From contig NZ_PVNS01000014.1 of NCBI RefSeq assembly GCF_002993335.1, positions 25,737-89,736 on the forward strand: a stretch of DNA of 64,000 nucleotides. Direction: 5' to 3'. This DNA is from Alkalicoccus urumqiensis (lineage in GTDB: Bacteria; Bacillota; Bacilli; Bacillales; Salisediminibacteriaceae). The translations under genes and the position numbers were made by a program. Below the pieces are notes generated by a model. The model worked only from the letters and a program-made list of their open reading frames with translations, was not told the DNA's origin and searched no databases. Shown here piece by piece: positions 54,432 to 64,000 of this stretch. Within the stretch, counting starts at the first letter, position 1. Every line of letters starts with the position of its first letter.

Positions 54432-54460
54432 ACTGTACCATTCTGTGATTTTTCTGTCAA
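54432..54460 (-). promoter_or_regulatory. sigma-A promoter of yacL-ispD-ispF
   Basis: Consensus TTGACA (54460-54455), 17-nt spacer, TACAGT (54437-54432). Confidence 0.8.
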
Positions 54461-54509
54461 TTTAGATAATCCTACATTGTACCTTTATGCAGCGATCTGT
54501 GTCAACGAT

Positions 54510-55592
54510 TTATATATGCCGGTCAATGAACAGCTGCTCCTGGATCCGGGTTAGTCCGTCTTTGATTTTTTTCGCCCGGGCTTCCCCGATACCGTCGACA
54601 TCATCGAGCTCCTCGATGCTCGCACGCGTAATATGCTGCAGTTCCCCGAACCGGTCGACGAGGTTGTCGATGACACGGATCGGAATCCGCGGAATCTTGC
54701 TGAGGATCCGGTACCCCCGCGGACTGACACCGTACTCGGCCAGGTTGGTAATCCGGCTGTAGCCGAGAAGTTTGACGATCACATTATCCTCCAGAAGCTC
54801 TTCATTGGAAAGCCGCTTCAGCTTCTTCAGCATCTCTCCCGGACTGTGATCTGCTTCATACATGTAATCTTTTACGAGGAGACGTGCCTCCTGCTCCGTA
54901 TTCATGACGAGCTCCTCCAGCTGCATCGATATAAGGCGCCCTTCGTCCCCGAGCTCATTGACATAGTTTAAAATTTCGCTCTTAATGCGGAGAACCATTT
55001 CAATGCGGTGCATCACCTGGGAGACTTCCTGGAACGTCACCAGTTCCTCAAATTCCAGGGCACCGAGATTCGTAATGCTCTGGTCGAGGACCGACTGGTA
55101 TTTCTCCAGCGTCTGAATCGCCTGGTTCGCTTTCGTTAAAATGACGCCGATATCTTTAAGGGAATAGCGGTACTCCCCCTGGTACAGTGTAATGACATTT
55201 CTCCGCTGGGAAATCGAAATGACTAGGTTTCCCGTCTGACGGGCCACGCGCTGCGCGGTCCGGTGCCGGATGCCGGTTTCTGTTGATTCAATCGTGTTTT
55301 CCGGGACAAGCTGCGTATTGGCGTACAAAATGCGGCTGCCGTCTTCACTTAAGATGATCGCCCCGTCCATCTTGGCAAGTTCATATAAATACGCCGGGGA
55401 GAAATCGGTGTTGATAAAAAAGCCGCCGTCGACGATATTCATCATCTCATTGTTGTAGCCGAGAACGATCAGTCCGCCGGTGTTGGCGCGGAGAACGTTA
55501 TCGATGCCTTCACGCAGCTTCGTACCCGGAGCTACGAGCCGCAGCACTTCCTGAATAAACTGTTCATCATAACTCAAACGATGGTGTTCCAC
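54510..55592 (-). CDS. disA: DNA integrity scanning protein, diadenylate cyclase
   Basis: 360 residues. Makes c-di-AMP and pauses on branched DNA. The DAC domain has DGA (76-78) and RHRTA (109-113); a helical spine and a C-terminal helix-hairpin-helix domain ([19 protein letters not shown]) follow. Overlaps the end of radA by 26 bases. Confidence 0.96.
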   Translation of the reverse strand: MEHHRLSYDEQFIQEVLRLVAPGTKLREGIDNVLRANTGGLIVLGYNNEMMNIVDGGFFINTDFSPAYLYELAKMDGAIILSEDGSRILYANTQLVPENTIESTETGIRHRTAQRVARQTGNLVISISQRRNVITLYQGEYRYSLKDIGVILTKANQAIQTLEKYQSVLDQSITNLGALEFEELVTFQEVSQVMHRIEMVLRIKSEILNYVNELGDEGRLISMQLEELVMNTEQEARLLVKDYMYEADHSPGEMLKKLKRLSNEELLEDNVIVKLLGYSRITNLAEYGVSPRGYRILSKIPRIPIRVIDNLVDRFGELQHITRASIEELDDVDGIGEARAKKIKDGLTRIQEQLFIDRHI

Positions 55593-56973
55593 GTGTCTTC
55601 CCTCCTAACGTCACTTCGAGTGCATCACTTACGGTACGGACTCCGACGACCTGTATCGATGACGGCGGATCCCACCCTTCCAGACATTTCTCGGGTACAA
55701 TGACCCGTGTAAAACCAAGTTTCGCTGCCTCCATGACCCGCTGCTCTACGCGGGAGACCCGGCGCACCTCCCCGGTCAGGCCGACTTCGCCAATGATGAC
55801 GTCTCCGGCCTCTGTTGCCGTATCCCGGAAGCTGGATGCAATCGCGACGGTAATCGCCAGATCAATCGACGGCTCATCCAGTTTGACGCCGCCAGCAACT
55901 TTAATATAGGCATCCTGATTCTGCAGCATCATCCCGACACGCTTTTCAAGAACGGCCATAATAAGAGAGATCCGGTTGTGGTCGATACCCGTGGCCATCC
56001 GCCTCGGTGTTCCAAAACTCGTCGGGGAAATCAGCGCCTGAATCTCCACGAGCACCGTCCTCGTTCCTTCGAGGGAAGCGACAACCGCCGAACCGGCTGC
56101 GCCGGCTGACCGCTCTTCAAGAAAGATTTCCGACGGATTCAGCACTTCCTCCAGCCCGCTTTCTTTCATTTCAAAGATACCGATCTCGTTTGTCGAGCCG
56201 AACCGGTTTTTCACGGCCCGCAGAATCCGGTATGTATGATGCTGCTCGCCTTCGAAGTACAGCACAGTATCCACCATATGCTCGAGAATCCGCGGTCCGG
56301 CAATCGCACCCTGCTTCGTGACGTGCCCGACGAGGAAAATGGCGATTCCTTTTGTTTTGGCAATCCGCATAAACGCCGACGTACACTCCCGCACCTGCGA
56401 CACACTTCCCGGCGCGCTCGTTACTTCTTCCTGATGCACCGTCTGGATCGAGTCGATAATGACAAGCGCCGGCTGCACTTCTTCAATCACCTGCTCGATC
56501 ACCGCGACATCCGTTTCCGCCAGGACGAACAATTCATCCTCCTGAATACCGAGACGGTCGGCGCGCAGCTTCGTCTGCCGGACCGACTCCTCCCCGGATA
56601 TATACAGAACCCGTTTTTTGTTTTCGGAAAGCTTGGCAGATACCTGCAGCAGCAGGGTCGATTTCCCGATGCCCGGGTCGCCTCCGACCAAAACGAGCGA
56701 GCCTGGTACAATACCGCCCCCGAGGACGCGGTTCAACTCATCTATATGTGTGCTGCTTCTCGCTTCTTCGCGCCGCTCAATTTTCGTAATCGGCTCCGGC
56801 TTTACCCGCCGCGGGCCGTCCCCTGTGACAAAGCCGCGCCGCTTCGTTTTCGGGGAGGCTTCCATTTCTTCGACAAACGTATTCCACTGGTGGCATCCGG
56901 GACATTTTCCCATCCACTTCGCAGACTCGTAGCCGCATTCCTGACAGACAAATTTCGTTTTCTGTTTCGCCAT
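55567..56973 (-). CDS. radA: DNA repair protein RadA (Sms)
   Basis: 468 residues. Zinc finger C10, C13, C24, C27; Walker [11 protein letters not shown] (97-106); the RadA-specific KNRFG motif; and a Lon-like C-terminal domain. It promotes branch migration in recombination and transformation. Here it is cut off from clpC by a + strand gene, so it needs its own promoter; an extended -10 (TGC-TAAAAT, around 57010-57018) lies upstream. Confidence 0.96.
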   Translation of the reverse strand: MAKQKTKFVCQECGYESAKWMGKCPGCHQWNTFVEEMEASPKTKRRGFVTGDGPRRVKPEPITKIERREEARSSTHIDELNRVLGGGIVPGSLVLVGGDPGIGKSTLLLQVSAKLSENKKRVLYISGEESVRQTKLRADRLGIQEDELFVLAETDVAVIEQVIEEVQPALVIIDSIQTVHQEEVTSAPGSVSQVRECTSAFMRIAKTKGIAIFLVGHVTKQGAIAGPRILEHMVDTVLYFEGEQHHTYRILRAVKNRFGSTNEIGIFEMKESGLEEVLNPSEIFLEERSAGAAGSAVVASLEGTRTVLVEIQALISPTSFGTPRRMATGIDHNRISLIMAVLEKRVGMMLQNQDAYIKVAGGVKLDEPSIDLAITVAIASSFRDTATEAGDVIIGEVGLTGEVRRVSRVEQRVMEAAKLGFTRVIVPEKCLEGWDPPSSIQVVGVRTVSDALEVTLGGKTRGTPSFEL

Positions 56974-57209
56974 CTGTCTCCTCCTTTCCTCCGTTGGTTT
57001 CCATCCTTTTATTTTAGCACGAGTGTTATGGAAATAGGAAACAGAGAAGCTGCCTGAAGCCTGTTTTGCGGGGATTCTGCGCGAATTTGAAAAAATACGT
57101 AAAAAAAGCGAATCTTTTTTCCGGAAGACGCGTCCACCCTGGTGGCATTCTTCCTATGATACACTGGAATAATGCGGAAATAATGAAGGAAAAGAGAGGG
57201 GTACATAAC

Positions 57210-58640
57210 ATGAGAAAGCGGAACCTATGGATCAGCCTGGCGGCAGCAGCCGTGATGACACCAGCGGCCGGTGCGTCGGCAGAGGAGTATTCAGCAAAGG
57301 AAATCGAAATGAAATTAACCGAAGCCGCGATGGAGCGGAACATTCCTCCGGAAATCGTCAAAGCCGTCGCCTACGCGGAATCCGGATGGCGCCAGACGGT
57401 GGACGGCGAACCGGTCGTCTCCGAAGACGGCGGGCTCGGTCTGATGCAGGTAACACCGGGTGAAGCGGCTGTGTACGATGAGGAACGGCTTCTGACCGAC
57501 ATCGATTACAACATCAGCGCCGGACTGGATATTTTAGAAGAAAAGTACGGCTGGACCGGCGGACTGCTCCCGGAAACCGGCGCACAGCGTACCGATCTGG
57601 AAGCGTGGTATTTTCCGGTGATGGCCTACAACGGCCTCGTTCAGGTAAACAGCCCGATTTACAGCGACAGCGGGGAAACGAACTTGAACGCGTATCAGGA
57701 AGGCGTCTTCTCGACAGTGAACAGCATGGATTCAAACCTGGAGACGGGAACGTTTTCCGTCACGCTGGAAGACCTTGATTATACGGAAGAAGGCGTCGGT
57801 CTGTCGGTGACTGCGGACAGACTGGAGCCTTCCTTCACGACGGAAAGCGCCTTTTTCCGCGGAGAAGGAGATGCCGTGAAAGTATCATCGGGAGCGAACA
57901 TCCGGGGAGGTCCCAGTACCGGCTTCGGTACAGAGGACGACGTACAGGGACCCTTCTTTACGATCGAAGACCCGGTAGTGTATGACGAGCGGGAAAATCA
58001 GCACTTTTTATGGCACGAAGTGCAGCCGCTTGGGACAGAAGACCGCTCCGTTTATATCGCCGCCTCCCTGCTGCAGCCGGCGGACGTTTCTCCACTGCCG
58101 CTGTCGACCGCATCGGAATCCTTTACGGATGTGGAAAATAATGCCGTCATCGGAAGGTTTGCGGCAAGTGACTTTGTCGGCGGATATAATAATGGGACGT
58201 TTCGTCCGGAGAATAACATCACCCGAGCAGAGATCGCGACGATTTTAACCCGTATGATCGACAACCTGCCGGAAGGAACGGATCATCCGTTTGCTGATGT
58301 GGAGGACGGTATCTGGTTTGAGGAAGCAGTTACAACTGCTTCCGCTTCCGGCCTGCTCCAGGGCCAGGGGAACGGCATTTTCGCTCCTAATAAAGAGATT
58401 ACCCGTCAGGAAATCGCTGTCCTGCTGTACCGCCTGGCCGAGCTGACCGGCACCGAGCTGACGGAGAAGAATGATCAGACGATGACAGACGTCGATGCCG
58501 AATGGGCGGAGGAGTCCGTGGACGTCCTCACCCGCGCGGATGTGATCGCCGGTGTCGGGAACAATAAATTCGACCCGGAATCACCAGCCACACGTTCGCA
58601 GGTCGTCACCCTCCTCTACAATCTTTTCTATAAACCGTAA
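57210..58640 (+). CDS. S-layer-anchored lytic transglycosylase
   Basis: 476 residues, start 57210 after GAGAGGGG. A signal peptide (1-25, ending GASAEE) leads to an SLT-type lysozyme domain (about 28-155) with catalytic E57 in AYAESGW and GGLGLMQV. An SH3-like segment follows (about 225-295, SGANIRGGPSTGFGT). Three C-terminal SLH domains (about 306-352, 369-419, 426-476) should bind pyruvylated wall polymer. It probably remodels peptidoglycan at the cell surface. It is the only + strand chromosomal gene in the block and splits clpC from radA, unlike the usual order. Confidence 0.88.
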   Translation: MRKRNLWISLAAAAVMTPAAGASAEEYSAKEIEMKLTEAAMERNIPPEIVKAVAYAESGWRQTVDGEPVVSEDGGLGLMQVTPGEAAVYDEERLLTDIDYNISAGLDILEEKYGWTGGLLPETGAQRTDLEAWYFPVMAYNGLVQVNSPIYSDSGETNLNAYQEGVFSTVNSMDSNLETGTFSVTLEDLDYTEEGVGLSVTADRLEPSFTTESAFFRGEGDAVKVSSGANIRGGPSTGFGTEDDVQGPFFTIEDPVVYDERENQHFLWHEVQPLGTEDRSVYIAASLLQPADVSPLPLSTASESFTDVENNAVIGRFAASDFVGGYNNGTFRPENNITRAEIATILTRMIDNLPEGTDHPFADVEDGIWFEEAVTTASASGLLQGQGNGIFAPNKEITRQEIAVLLYRLAELTGTELTEKNDQTMTDVDAEWAEESVDVLTRADVIAGVGNNKFDPESPATRSQVVTLLYNLFYKP

Positions 58641-58646
58641 CAACGA

Positions 58647-58683
58647 AACCAAGCCGCCCCAAAATGGGACGGCTTGGTTTTTT
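58647..58683. terminator. bidirectional rho-independent terminator
   Basis: AACCAAGCCG (58647-58656) with CGGCTTGGTT (58670-58679), inner CCC/GGG pairing, T-run on the + strand; on the - strand the A-rich left flank provides only a short T-run. Serves both the transglycosylase gene and clpC, which converge here. Confidence 0.85.
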
Positions 58684-58688
58684 GCAGT

Positions 58689-61142
58689 TTAGTTGGATGG
58701 CGTCGGGGATTCTTCCGTCGTCGAGACGTAGAATTCGCCGTCGCGGATGCCGAGCTTTACTTTCTGCCCTTTCGTAATGGCACCTTTCAGCAGCTCCTCC
58801 GACAGGCGGTCCTCCACCTGCTTCTGAAGAGCGCGGCGCAGCGGACGGGCCCCGTATTCCGGATCGAATCCTTCATCGGCAATCTTCGTCTTCGCCGCTT
58901 CGGTTAATTCGAAGTCAATGCCCTGCTCCAGCAGGCGCTTCTTCAGTTCATTTGCCATCAGCGAGACAATCTGCTTGATGTGCTGCTTTTCCAGGGAATG
59001 GAAGACGATGATTTCGTCGATCCGGTTCAGGAACTCCGGACGGAACGACTTCTTTAGCTCGCCCATCACTTTCCCTTTCATGTCCTGGTACTTCTCTTCC
59101 TGCCGCTGGGCAGTGAAGCCGAGGCTCTTTTCCTGACGCAGGACGCTTGCACCGACGTTCGACGTCATAATGATCGCCGTATTCCGGAAATCGACGCGGC
59201 GGCCTTTGGAATCCGTGAGGAAACCGTCCTCCAGCACCTGAAGCAGAATGTTGAATACTTCCGGGTGCGCTTTTTCAATCTCATCCAGCAGGATGACGGA
59301 GTACGGCTTGCGGCGGATTTTCTCCGTCAGCTGACCGCCTTCTTCGTGGCCGACATACCCTGGAGGGGAACCGACGAGACGGCTCGTTGTATGCTTCTCC
59401 ATGTATTCGGACATATCAATCCGTACGATGGCATCTTCCTCACCGAAGAGAGATTCTGCCACTGCCCGGGCAAGTTCCGTTTTACCGACACCGGTCGGGC
59501 CGAGGAAAATAAAGGAGCCGATCGGACGCTTCGGATCTTTCAGTCCGGCACGGGCCCGGCGTACTGCTTTGGAAACAGCGGTGACGGCTTCATCCTGGCC
59601 GATGACACGGTTATGGAGAATTTCCTCCATGCGCAGCAGGCGGTCGGTTTCCTCTTCGGCGAGCTTGCTCACCGGAATACCGGTCCACGTTGCGACAACG
59701 GCAGCGATATCCTCTGTTGTTACTTCCGAGTTCTCCTGCCCCTGCTTTTCTTTCCACTGATCCTTCAAGGATTCGAGCTCTTCACGGAGTTTCTGCTCAT
59801 CATCGCGGAACGACGCTGCTTTTTCAAACTCCTGACTCTGAACCGCTGCGTCTTTTTCCTTCCGCAGCTCCTCCAGCTCCTGTTCCTTTTCTTTCAGGTT
59901 CGGCGGCGCCGTATAAGAGCGCAGACGGACTTTGGATGCAGCTTCGTCGATCAGGTCAATCGCTTTATCCGGGAGAAAACGGTCGGAAATATAGCGGTCG
60001 GACAGTTTCACTGCGGCATCGATCGCATCATCGGTAATCGTCACACGGTGGTGTGCTTCATAACGGTCACGCAGTCCTCCCAGAATCTGAACGGATTCGT
60101 CTGCGGTCGGCTCATTAACCTGAATCGGCTGGAACCGGCGCTCCAGTGCAGAGTCTTTTTCAATATATTTGCGGTATTCATCCAGCGTTGTAGCACCGAT
60201 ACACTGAAGTTCGCCGCGTGCAAGAGATGGTTTGAGAATGTTGGAAGCGTCAATGGCACCTTCTGCGCCGCCTGCACCGATCAGCGTATGAAGCTCATCA
60301 ATAAACAGAATGACGTTTCCGGCCTGACGGATTTCCTCCATCACTTTTTTCAAGCGGTCTTCAAATTCCCCGCGGTATTTCGTACCGGCAACGACCGTAC
60401 CCATGTCGAGCGTCATGACACGCTTGTTCCGGAGAATCTCCGGCACTTCGTTGTTGACGATCTGCTGGGCAAGCCCTTCAGCAATGGCTGTTTTACCGAC
60501 ACCCGGTTCCCCGATCAGGACAGGGTTGTTTTTCGTTCTCCGGCTCAGAATCTGAATGACACGCTCAATTTCCTGCGCCCGCCCGATAACCGGATCGATC
60601 TGCTCTTCTTTGGCGATCGCTGTGAGGTCTCTCGCCAGACCGTCCAGTGTCGGCGTGCTTGCATTGGAAGCGCTGCTCGCAGACTGCTGCTGGCCGTTGT
60701 TGTTCTCACTGCTTCCGAGAAGCTGAAGCACCTGCTGGCGGGCCTTATTCAGACTGACACCGAGGTTGTTCAGCACCCGTGCTGCGACTCCTTCGCCTTC
60801 ACGGATCAGACCGAGAAGGATGTGCTCTGTGCCGACATAGGAGTGGCCGAGCTTCCGTGCTTCGTCCATGGACAGCTCAATAACCTTCTTCGCACGCGGC
60901 GTGTAATGAATCTGCTTTGTTACTTCCTCGCCGCGGCCGATCAGATTCTCCACTTCGGTCTGAATTTTCTCCGCTCCGAGACCGAGGCCGGTCAGGGCTT
61001 TGGCTGCGATCCCTTCCCCTTCACGTACAAGTCCAAGCAGAATATGTTCTGTACCAATATTGCTGTGCCCGAGACGCGCCGCTTCTTCCTGCGCCAGCGC
61101 CAGCACTTTCTGCGCTCGTTCTGTAAATCGTCCAAACATCAT
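58689..61142 (-). CDS. clpC: AAA+ unfoldase ClpC
   Basis: 817 residues. Two N-terminal Clp_N repeats (1-145), first AAA+ module with Walker A GEPGVGKT (211-218), a UVR-containing middle domain (about 420-465), and second AAA+ module with GPTGVGKT (548-555). Works with ClpP and the adaptor McsB to degrade arginine-phosphorylated or misfolded proteins. Last gene of the CtsR operon. Confidence 0.97.
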   Translation of the reverse strand: MMFGRFTERAQKVLALAQEEAARLGHSNIGTEHILLGLVREGEGIAAKALTGLGLGAEKIQTEVENLIGRGEEVTKQIHYTPRAKKVIELSMDEARKLGHSYVGTEHILLGLIREGEGVAARVLNNLGVSLNKARQQVLQLLGSSENNNGQQQSASSASNASTPTLDGLARDLTAIAKEEQIDPVIGRAQEIERVIQILSRRTKNNPVLIGEPGVGKTAIAEGLAQQIVNNEVPEILRNKRVMTLDMGTVVAGTKYRGEFEDRLKKVMEEIRQAGNVILFIDELHTLIGAGGAEGAIDASNILKPSLARGELQCIGATTLDEYRKYIEKDSALERRFQPIQVNEPTADESVQILGGLRDRYEAHHRVTITDDAIDAAVKLSDRYISDRFLPDKAIDLIDEAASKVRLRSYTAPPNLKEKEQELEELRKEKDAAVQSQEFEKAASFRDDEQKLREELESLKDQWKEKQGQENSEVTTEDIAAVVATWTGIPVSKLAEEETDRLLRMEEILHNRVIGQDEAVTAVSKAVRRARAGLKDPKRPIGSFIFLGPTGVGKTELARAVAESLFGEEDAIVRIDMSEYMEKHTTSRLVGSPPGYVGHEEGGQLTEKIRRKPYSVILLDEIEKAHPEVFNILLQVLEDGFLTDSKGRRVDFRNTAIIMTSNVGASVLRQEKSLGFTAQRQEEKYQDMKGKVMGELKKSFRPEFLNRIDEIIVFHSLEKQHIKQIVSLMANELKKRLLEQGIDFELTEAAKTKIADEGFDPEYGARPLRRALQKQVEDRLSEELLKGAITKGQKVKLGIRDGEFYVSTTEESPTPSN

Positions 61143-62236
61143 GCGTCTGCACCTCCATCAGAAATTTCTTCTGTATTTTCAAGATTAATCCGTTCCCGGA
61201 TCAGCGAAGCCCGCCGCTCATCCCGCTCTGCCGGAGTCAGAGATCTTCCGGCATACTGCTGGAGAAAGCCGGGCTGTGTAATGACCATCAGTTCGTTTAA
61301 AATACCGCCGGACACTTCCTCAATAATGCCGAGGTCAATGCCGAGGCGGACGTCTGACAAACGCTCCATTGCCTCTTTCGTTTCCATTCGTCTGCTGTAG
61401 GAAAGAATACCGTAGGAGCGGTAGATTTTATCCTCCAGCTTCAGCCGGGACTGCTCCAGCAGCTGGTCTCTTGCATCCCGCTCATGCTGAATCAGCTGGG
61501 AAACGACACTGCTTAAATCTTTAATAATGTCCGCTTCCTCTCCGCCGAGCGTCGTCTGATTGGAAATCTGATATAAATTGCCGAGTGCTTCACTGCCTTC
61601 GCCATATATGCCCCGGACAACCAGCCCCAGCTGGTTAATAGCCGGAAGGATCCGGTTCAGCTGCTTCGTCAGCACGAGCGCCGGCAGATGCATCATGACC
61701 GAAGAGCGGAGGCCTGTGCCGACATTCGTCGGACAGCTGGTTAAATAGCCTCTTCGTTCATCAAACGCAAAATCAAGCTTCTCCTCCATCCAGTCATCCA
61801 TATCATTCGCGCAGGCCATTCCCTGCTCGAGCTGAAAGCCGGAGAGAAGACATTGAATGCGGAAGTGATCTTCTTCGTTAACCATCACACTGAGTGATTC
61901 ATCTTCGCTTAAAATCACCGCGCGGTTTTCTTTCTCCTCCGTCAAATTCGGGCTGACCAGATGTTTTTCGACGAGAATCCGTTTTTCATTACTCGTAAGC
62001 TCCTCCATCGGAACTAAGGACAACCTGCCGAAACGGTCATGACTGCCGTCACCTATAAGCTCACCCGCCTGGTTGACGACTTCTGCCAGCTGGTCCGGAG
62101 AAGCTGCGATTGGATATGGAACGTGTTCAAGGTTTCGGGCCAGCCGGACCCGGCTGCTGATAACAATATCCGATTCCGGTCCTTCATTCTTCATCCACGG
62201 GCTGATCGCTTCGTGAATGAATGACTTCAGCGTCAT
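61139..62236 (-). CDS. mcsB: protein arginine kinase McsB
   Basis: 365 residues, phosphagen-kinase fold. [11 protein letters not shown] (25-35) and [14 protein letters not shown] with C168 are the conserved catalytic regions; the acidic VNEEDH segment includes the catalytic glutamate. Phosphoarginine marks proteins for ClpCP. Overlaps clpC by four bases. Confidence 0.96.
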   Translation of the reverse strand: MTLKSFIHEAISPWMKNEGPESDIVISSRVRLARNLEHVPYPIAASPDQLAEVVNQAGELIGDGSHDRFGRLSLVPMEELTSNEKRILVEKHLVSPNLTEEKENRAVILSEDESLSVMVNEEDHFRIQCLLSGFQLEQGMACANDMDDWMEEKLDFAFDERRGYLTSCPTNVGTGLRSSVMMHLPALVLTKQLNRILPAINQLGLVVRGIYGEGSEALGNLYQISNQTTLGGEEADIIKDLSSVVSQLIQHERDARDQLLEQSRLKLEDKIYRSYGILSYSRRMETKEAMERLSDVRLGIDLGIIEEVSGGILNELMVITQPGFLQQYAGRSLTPAERDERRASLIRERINLENTEEISDGGADA

Positions 62237-62772
62237 GATGCATCCCCTCCCTTCTCTTTAAGGGAATTCTCCAGCTCCCGGATTCGATCGCGGAGGTCCG
62301 CTGCAGCTTCAAATTCTTCTTCTGCTATCTGTTTCTGCATTTCCTGCTTTAATTCCTCTATTTCCCGGTACAGATGCATATCTTTTCCTTTACGCTTTGG
62401 AATTTTTCCTGCGTGCCGGGTATTGCCACCATGAATACGGCGGAAAATCGGGTCCAGCTTCTGATCAAAATGCGTATAGCAGTCAGCACAGCCAAAGCGG
62501 CCGATTTCTGCGAATTTCCGATACGTCATACCGCATGTTCCGCAGGTAAGCTCCGGCCGCTGTTCTTTTTTCTCCTGCGACTGGGAAAACTTCTGCCCGG
62601 AGTCCAGCAGTCCGGAAAGAAGCTGATGAATCGAAAAGCTTTTTCCGCCGGGGAGGTAATCGCCTTTATCCTTCGCACAGACATCGCAGAGATGCATTTC
62701 TGTCTTTTCGCCATTGATTATTTTCGTGAAATGAAGCGATGCCTCGCGCTCCTGGCATTCCTGACAAAGCAT
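62233..62772 (-). CDS. mcsA: McsB activator McsA
   Basis: 179 residues. Zinc-binding CxxC pairs (C3/C6, C29/C32 and CGTCG with CADC in the middle) and a C-terminal UVR domain ([20 protein letters not shown]). It activates McsB kinase. Overlaps mcsB by four bases, so the operon is translationally coupled. Confidence 0.94.
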   Translation of the reverse strand: MLCQECQEREASLHFTKIINGEKTEMHLCDVCAKDKGDYLPGGKSFSIHQLLSGLLDSGQKFSQSQEKKEQRPELTCGTCGMTYRKFAEIGRFGCADCYTHFDQKLDPIFRRIHGGNTRHAGKIPKRKGKDMHLYREIEELKQEMQKQIAEEEFEAAADLRDRIRELENSLKEKGGDAS

Positions 62773-62785
62773 GGTTTTCCCTCCT

Positions 62786-63259
62786 TTATTCGTTTGACAT
62801 TTTGTACTTGAGCGTCCGGATCATTGCCGTCATAAGGCGGGCCCGGAACTGGTCTCTTGCCGGAAGTGGAATCGTCAGTACTTCCCGGTCAATGACTGAC
62901 TTCATCAGCTTGGCCTCTCTATCTGTCACCGCTTCTTCCTCCAGAAGACGAAGAATGATATTTTCTGCTGCCTGCTGTGGAAGAGAAACGCCGATCATTT
63001 CAATGAGCTGGTCATACAAATCGCCGCGGTGATCAAACTCTATCTTAATAATGCGTATATATCCGCCGCCGCCCCGTTTGCTTTCCACGACATATCCTTT
63101 TTCCTCTGTAAAGCGGGTGCGGATGACATAGTTAATCTGGGACGGCACACAGTCAAAACGGTTCGCCAGTTCACTCCGTTTCACTTCAATCAAAGCCTGT
63201 TCATTTTTTTCAATAACCTGCTTTAAATACTGCTCAATGACATCTGATATATTTCTCAT
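62786..63259 (-). CDS. ctsR: class III heat-shock repressor CtsR
   Basis: 157 residues from the ATG at 63259 (MRNISDVIEQYLKQVIEKNE) preceded by GGGAGGGGG; upstream in-frame codons lie over the promoter and operator. The winged HTH contains RFDCVPSQINYVIRTRFT and the glycine-rich beta-wing RGGGGYIRI that senses heat; the C-terminal dimer domain is complete. Represses its own operon via the box at 63310-63326. Confidence 0.96.
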   Translation of the reverse strand: MRNISDVIEQYLKQVIEKNEQALIEVKRSELANRFDCVPSQINYVIRTRFTEEKGYVVESKRGGGGYIRIIKIEFDHRGDLYDQLIEMIGVSLPQQAAENIILRLLEEEAVTDREAKLMKSVIDREVLTIPLPARDQFRARLMTAMIRTLKYKMSNE

Positions 63260-63309
63260 CGCATCCCCCTCCCTGCTGTCAGCAGAAACGGTAGTCGTTC
63301 GTTTCTGAC

Positions 63310-63326
63310 TTTGACTATATTTGACT
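63310..63326 (-). promoter_or_regulatory. CtsR operator
   Basis: On the - strand AGTCAAATATAGTCAAA, a perfect heptad direct repeat matching the CtsR box. It lies immediately downstream of the -10 box (63335-63340), where binding blocks initiation. Confidence 0.92.
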
Positions 63327-63334
63327 TTAATTTT

Positions 63335-63362
63335 ATTATACTCAACTTTGATTGAAGTGCAA
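63335..63362 (-). promoter_or_regulatory. sigma-A promoter of ctsR-mcsA-mcsB-clpC
   Basis: TTGCAC (63362-63357), 16-nt spacer, consensus TATAAT (63340-63335). Confidence 0.85.
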
Positions 63363-63503
63363 GGGGTTTGCTTATGTACCACCCGGAAGAAAGACGTACT
63401 TCTCTCTTTCCACTGCAGAACGAAATCTAATCATTAAATTTCAAAGGGGAGCAGAGAATATAGCGAAGATGGAGGAACACAGAAAAGGCAGAGGTGCCGG
63501 ACG

Positions 63504-63545
63504 CCCTGGAAAAAAGCAGCGGCTCTCCGCTTTCTTTTCCCAGGG
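63504..63545. repeat. hairpin arm upstream of dispersed repeat, copy B
   Basis: CCCTGG (63504-63509) pairs with CCAGGG (63540-63545), with an inner AAAAAGC.GCGG/CCGC.TTTCTTTT stem. It sits at the same place relative to the repeat as the copy A hairpin (28250-28289), with the flank GGGGTGAAGGAA shared by both. Confidence 0.65.
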
Positions 63546-63573
63546 GGTGAAGGAATCAGAGGGGATATAGCTA

Positions 63574-63771
63574 GCTGGACAACGCTTCGATTGAAGAAGC
63601 ATGGCTCCGCGCGGCCGCGCCGCATGGCAGAAGATCGCTTCCCTGCGGCTCAAACCAAAGGCCGGCTCCGCTCATGCTCTACAGCCGTGCAAACAGCGCC
63701 CGGCTGGAAGACAAGCCCACGGCAAGCTTCTGCCGATGAGCGTAGAAGCTCTATTAACAGAAACGAACGGT
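63574..63771. repeat. 198-bp dispersed repeat, copy B
   Basis: Gap-free counterpart of 28321-28518 (about 15 differences), same orientation, between the ctsR promoter and the rRNA operon terminator. Together with its hairpin it explains most of the 558 bp between 63363 and 63920, where no gene is supported. Confidence 0.8.
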
Positions 63772-63890
63772 GTGTGTAACAGCGGATTGAACTGCCACAT
63801 CCCTACCTGCAGCTGGACATGCTTCTTTTATAAGAAGAACGGCTCGGCTCCTGCTTTCCGCCGGACAACGTGTGTCCGTGCGGAAACACA

Positions 63891-63916
63891 AAAAAAGACA
63901 CCACCGTCTGGTGGTG
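63891..63916 (-). terminator. rRNA operon terminator
   Basis: CACCACC (63899-63905) with GGTGGTG (63910-63916), four-base loop, then TCTTTTTTT on the - strand. Lies just past the 5S 3' end. Confidence 0.85.
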
Positions 63917-63921
63917 CCGGG

Positions 63922-64000
63922 TGACCCAGCCGCGTCCTACTTTTGCAGGGGGAGAGCCCCCAACTATCATCGGCGCTGGAGAGCTTAACTTCCGTGTTCG
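63922..64000 (-). rRNA. rrf: 5S ribosomal RNA (3' part)
   Basis: The - strand reads CGAACACGGAAGTTAAGCTC at the edge, then GCGCCGATGATAGT, GGGGG...CCCCC and AGTAGGACGCGGCTGGGTCA: the conserved 3' two-thirds of bacterial 5S rRNA. The 5' part and the rest of the rRNA operon are beyond the right edge. No tRNA genes follow it before the terminator. Confidence 0.95.

Noticed and set aside
59265..61400. 711-codon + strand frame opposite clpC
   Set aside because: Antisense shadow of clpC with implausible composition.
63434..63653. Short - strand frames (RRGRAEPCFFNRS) in repeat copy B and the similar frame in copy A
   Set aside because: The similarity is due to the DNA repeat; substitutions are not biased to third positions, frames differ in length, and no ribosome site is present.
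63922..64000. tRNA cluster after the rRNA operon
   Set aside because: After the 5S 3' end an immediate terminator follows and no cloverleaf-like sequence was seen.

Overview
The window is a chromosomal segment of a Bacillales (Bacillaceae-type) Firmicute with roughly balanced base composition. Gene content and order match the ribosomal/RNA polymerase region of Bacillus: ctsR-mcsA-mcsB-clpC-radA-disA-yacL-ispD-ispF-gltX-cysE-cysS-mrnC-rlmB-yacP-sigH-rpmG-secE-nusG-rplKAJL-rpoBC-rpsLG-fusA-tuf-S10/spc/alpha operons-ecfAAT-truA-rplM-rpsI. SigH, McsAB/CtsR, DisA, a cysteine T-box and zinc-type S14 all point to Bacillales. A halophilic or alkaliphilic genus such as Alkalicoccus or Salisediminibacterium is a guess only.

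Almost everything from 63.3 kb down to 6.7 kb is read leftward (- strand). The right edge enters an rRNA operon (partial 5S with its terminator). Next come the CtsR-controlled protein quality-control operon, isoprenoid/tRNA-synthetase/cysteine genes, sigH, the secE-nusG-rplKAJL-rpoBC block, the str operon, a gap of about 1.4 kb full of repeats beside one unknown membrane gene, the uninterrupted S10-spc-alpha cluster, ECF transporter genes, truA and rplM-rpsI. Sigma-A promoters with near-consensus boxes and 16-19 nt spacers, rho-independent terminators, and L10, L13 and T-box leaders divide the block into transcription units. The only + strand chromosomal gene is an S-layer-anchored lytic transglycosylase set between clpC and radA.

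The left 6.6 kb is an integrated mobile element ending at the 3' end of rpsI. It has a tyrosine integrase and an XRE repressor on the + strand. Facing away are a Cro-like regulator, an excisionase-like protein, several tiny proteins, a primase-helicase, an iteron-flanked AT-rich candidate origin, two small phage-type genes, a possible cos region and the start of a P27-type small terminase. This is the layout of a Gram-positive phage-inducible chromosomal island (PICI), though its left end lies outside the window and a prophage cannot be excluded.

The most unusual signals are the element's origin and regulatory repeats, a candidate antisense RNA opposite the primase leader, a 198-bp dispersed repeat present near tuf and near the rRNA operon with a covarying hairpin upstream, and two arrays of 21-bp-periodic repeats beside tuf.
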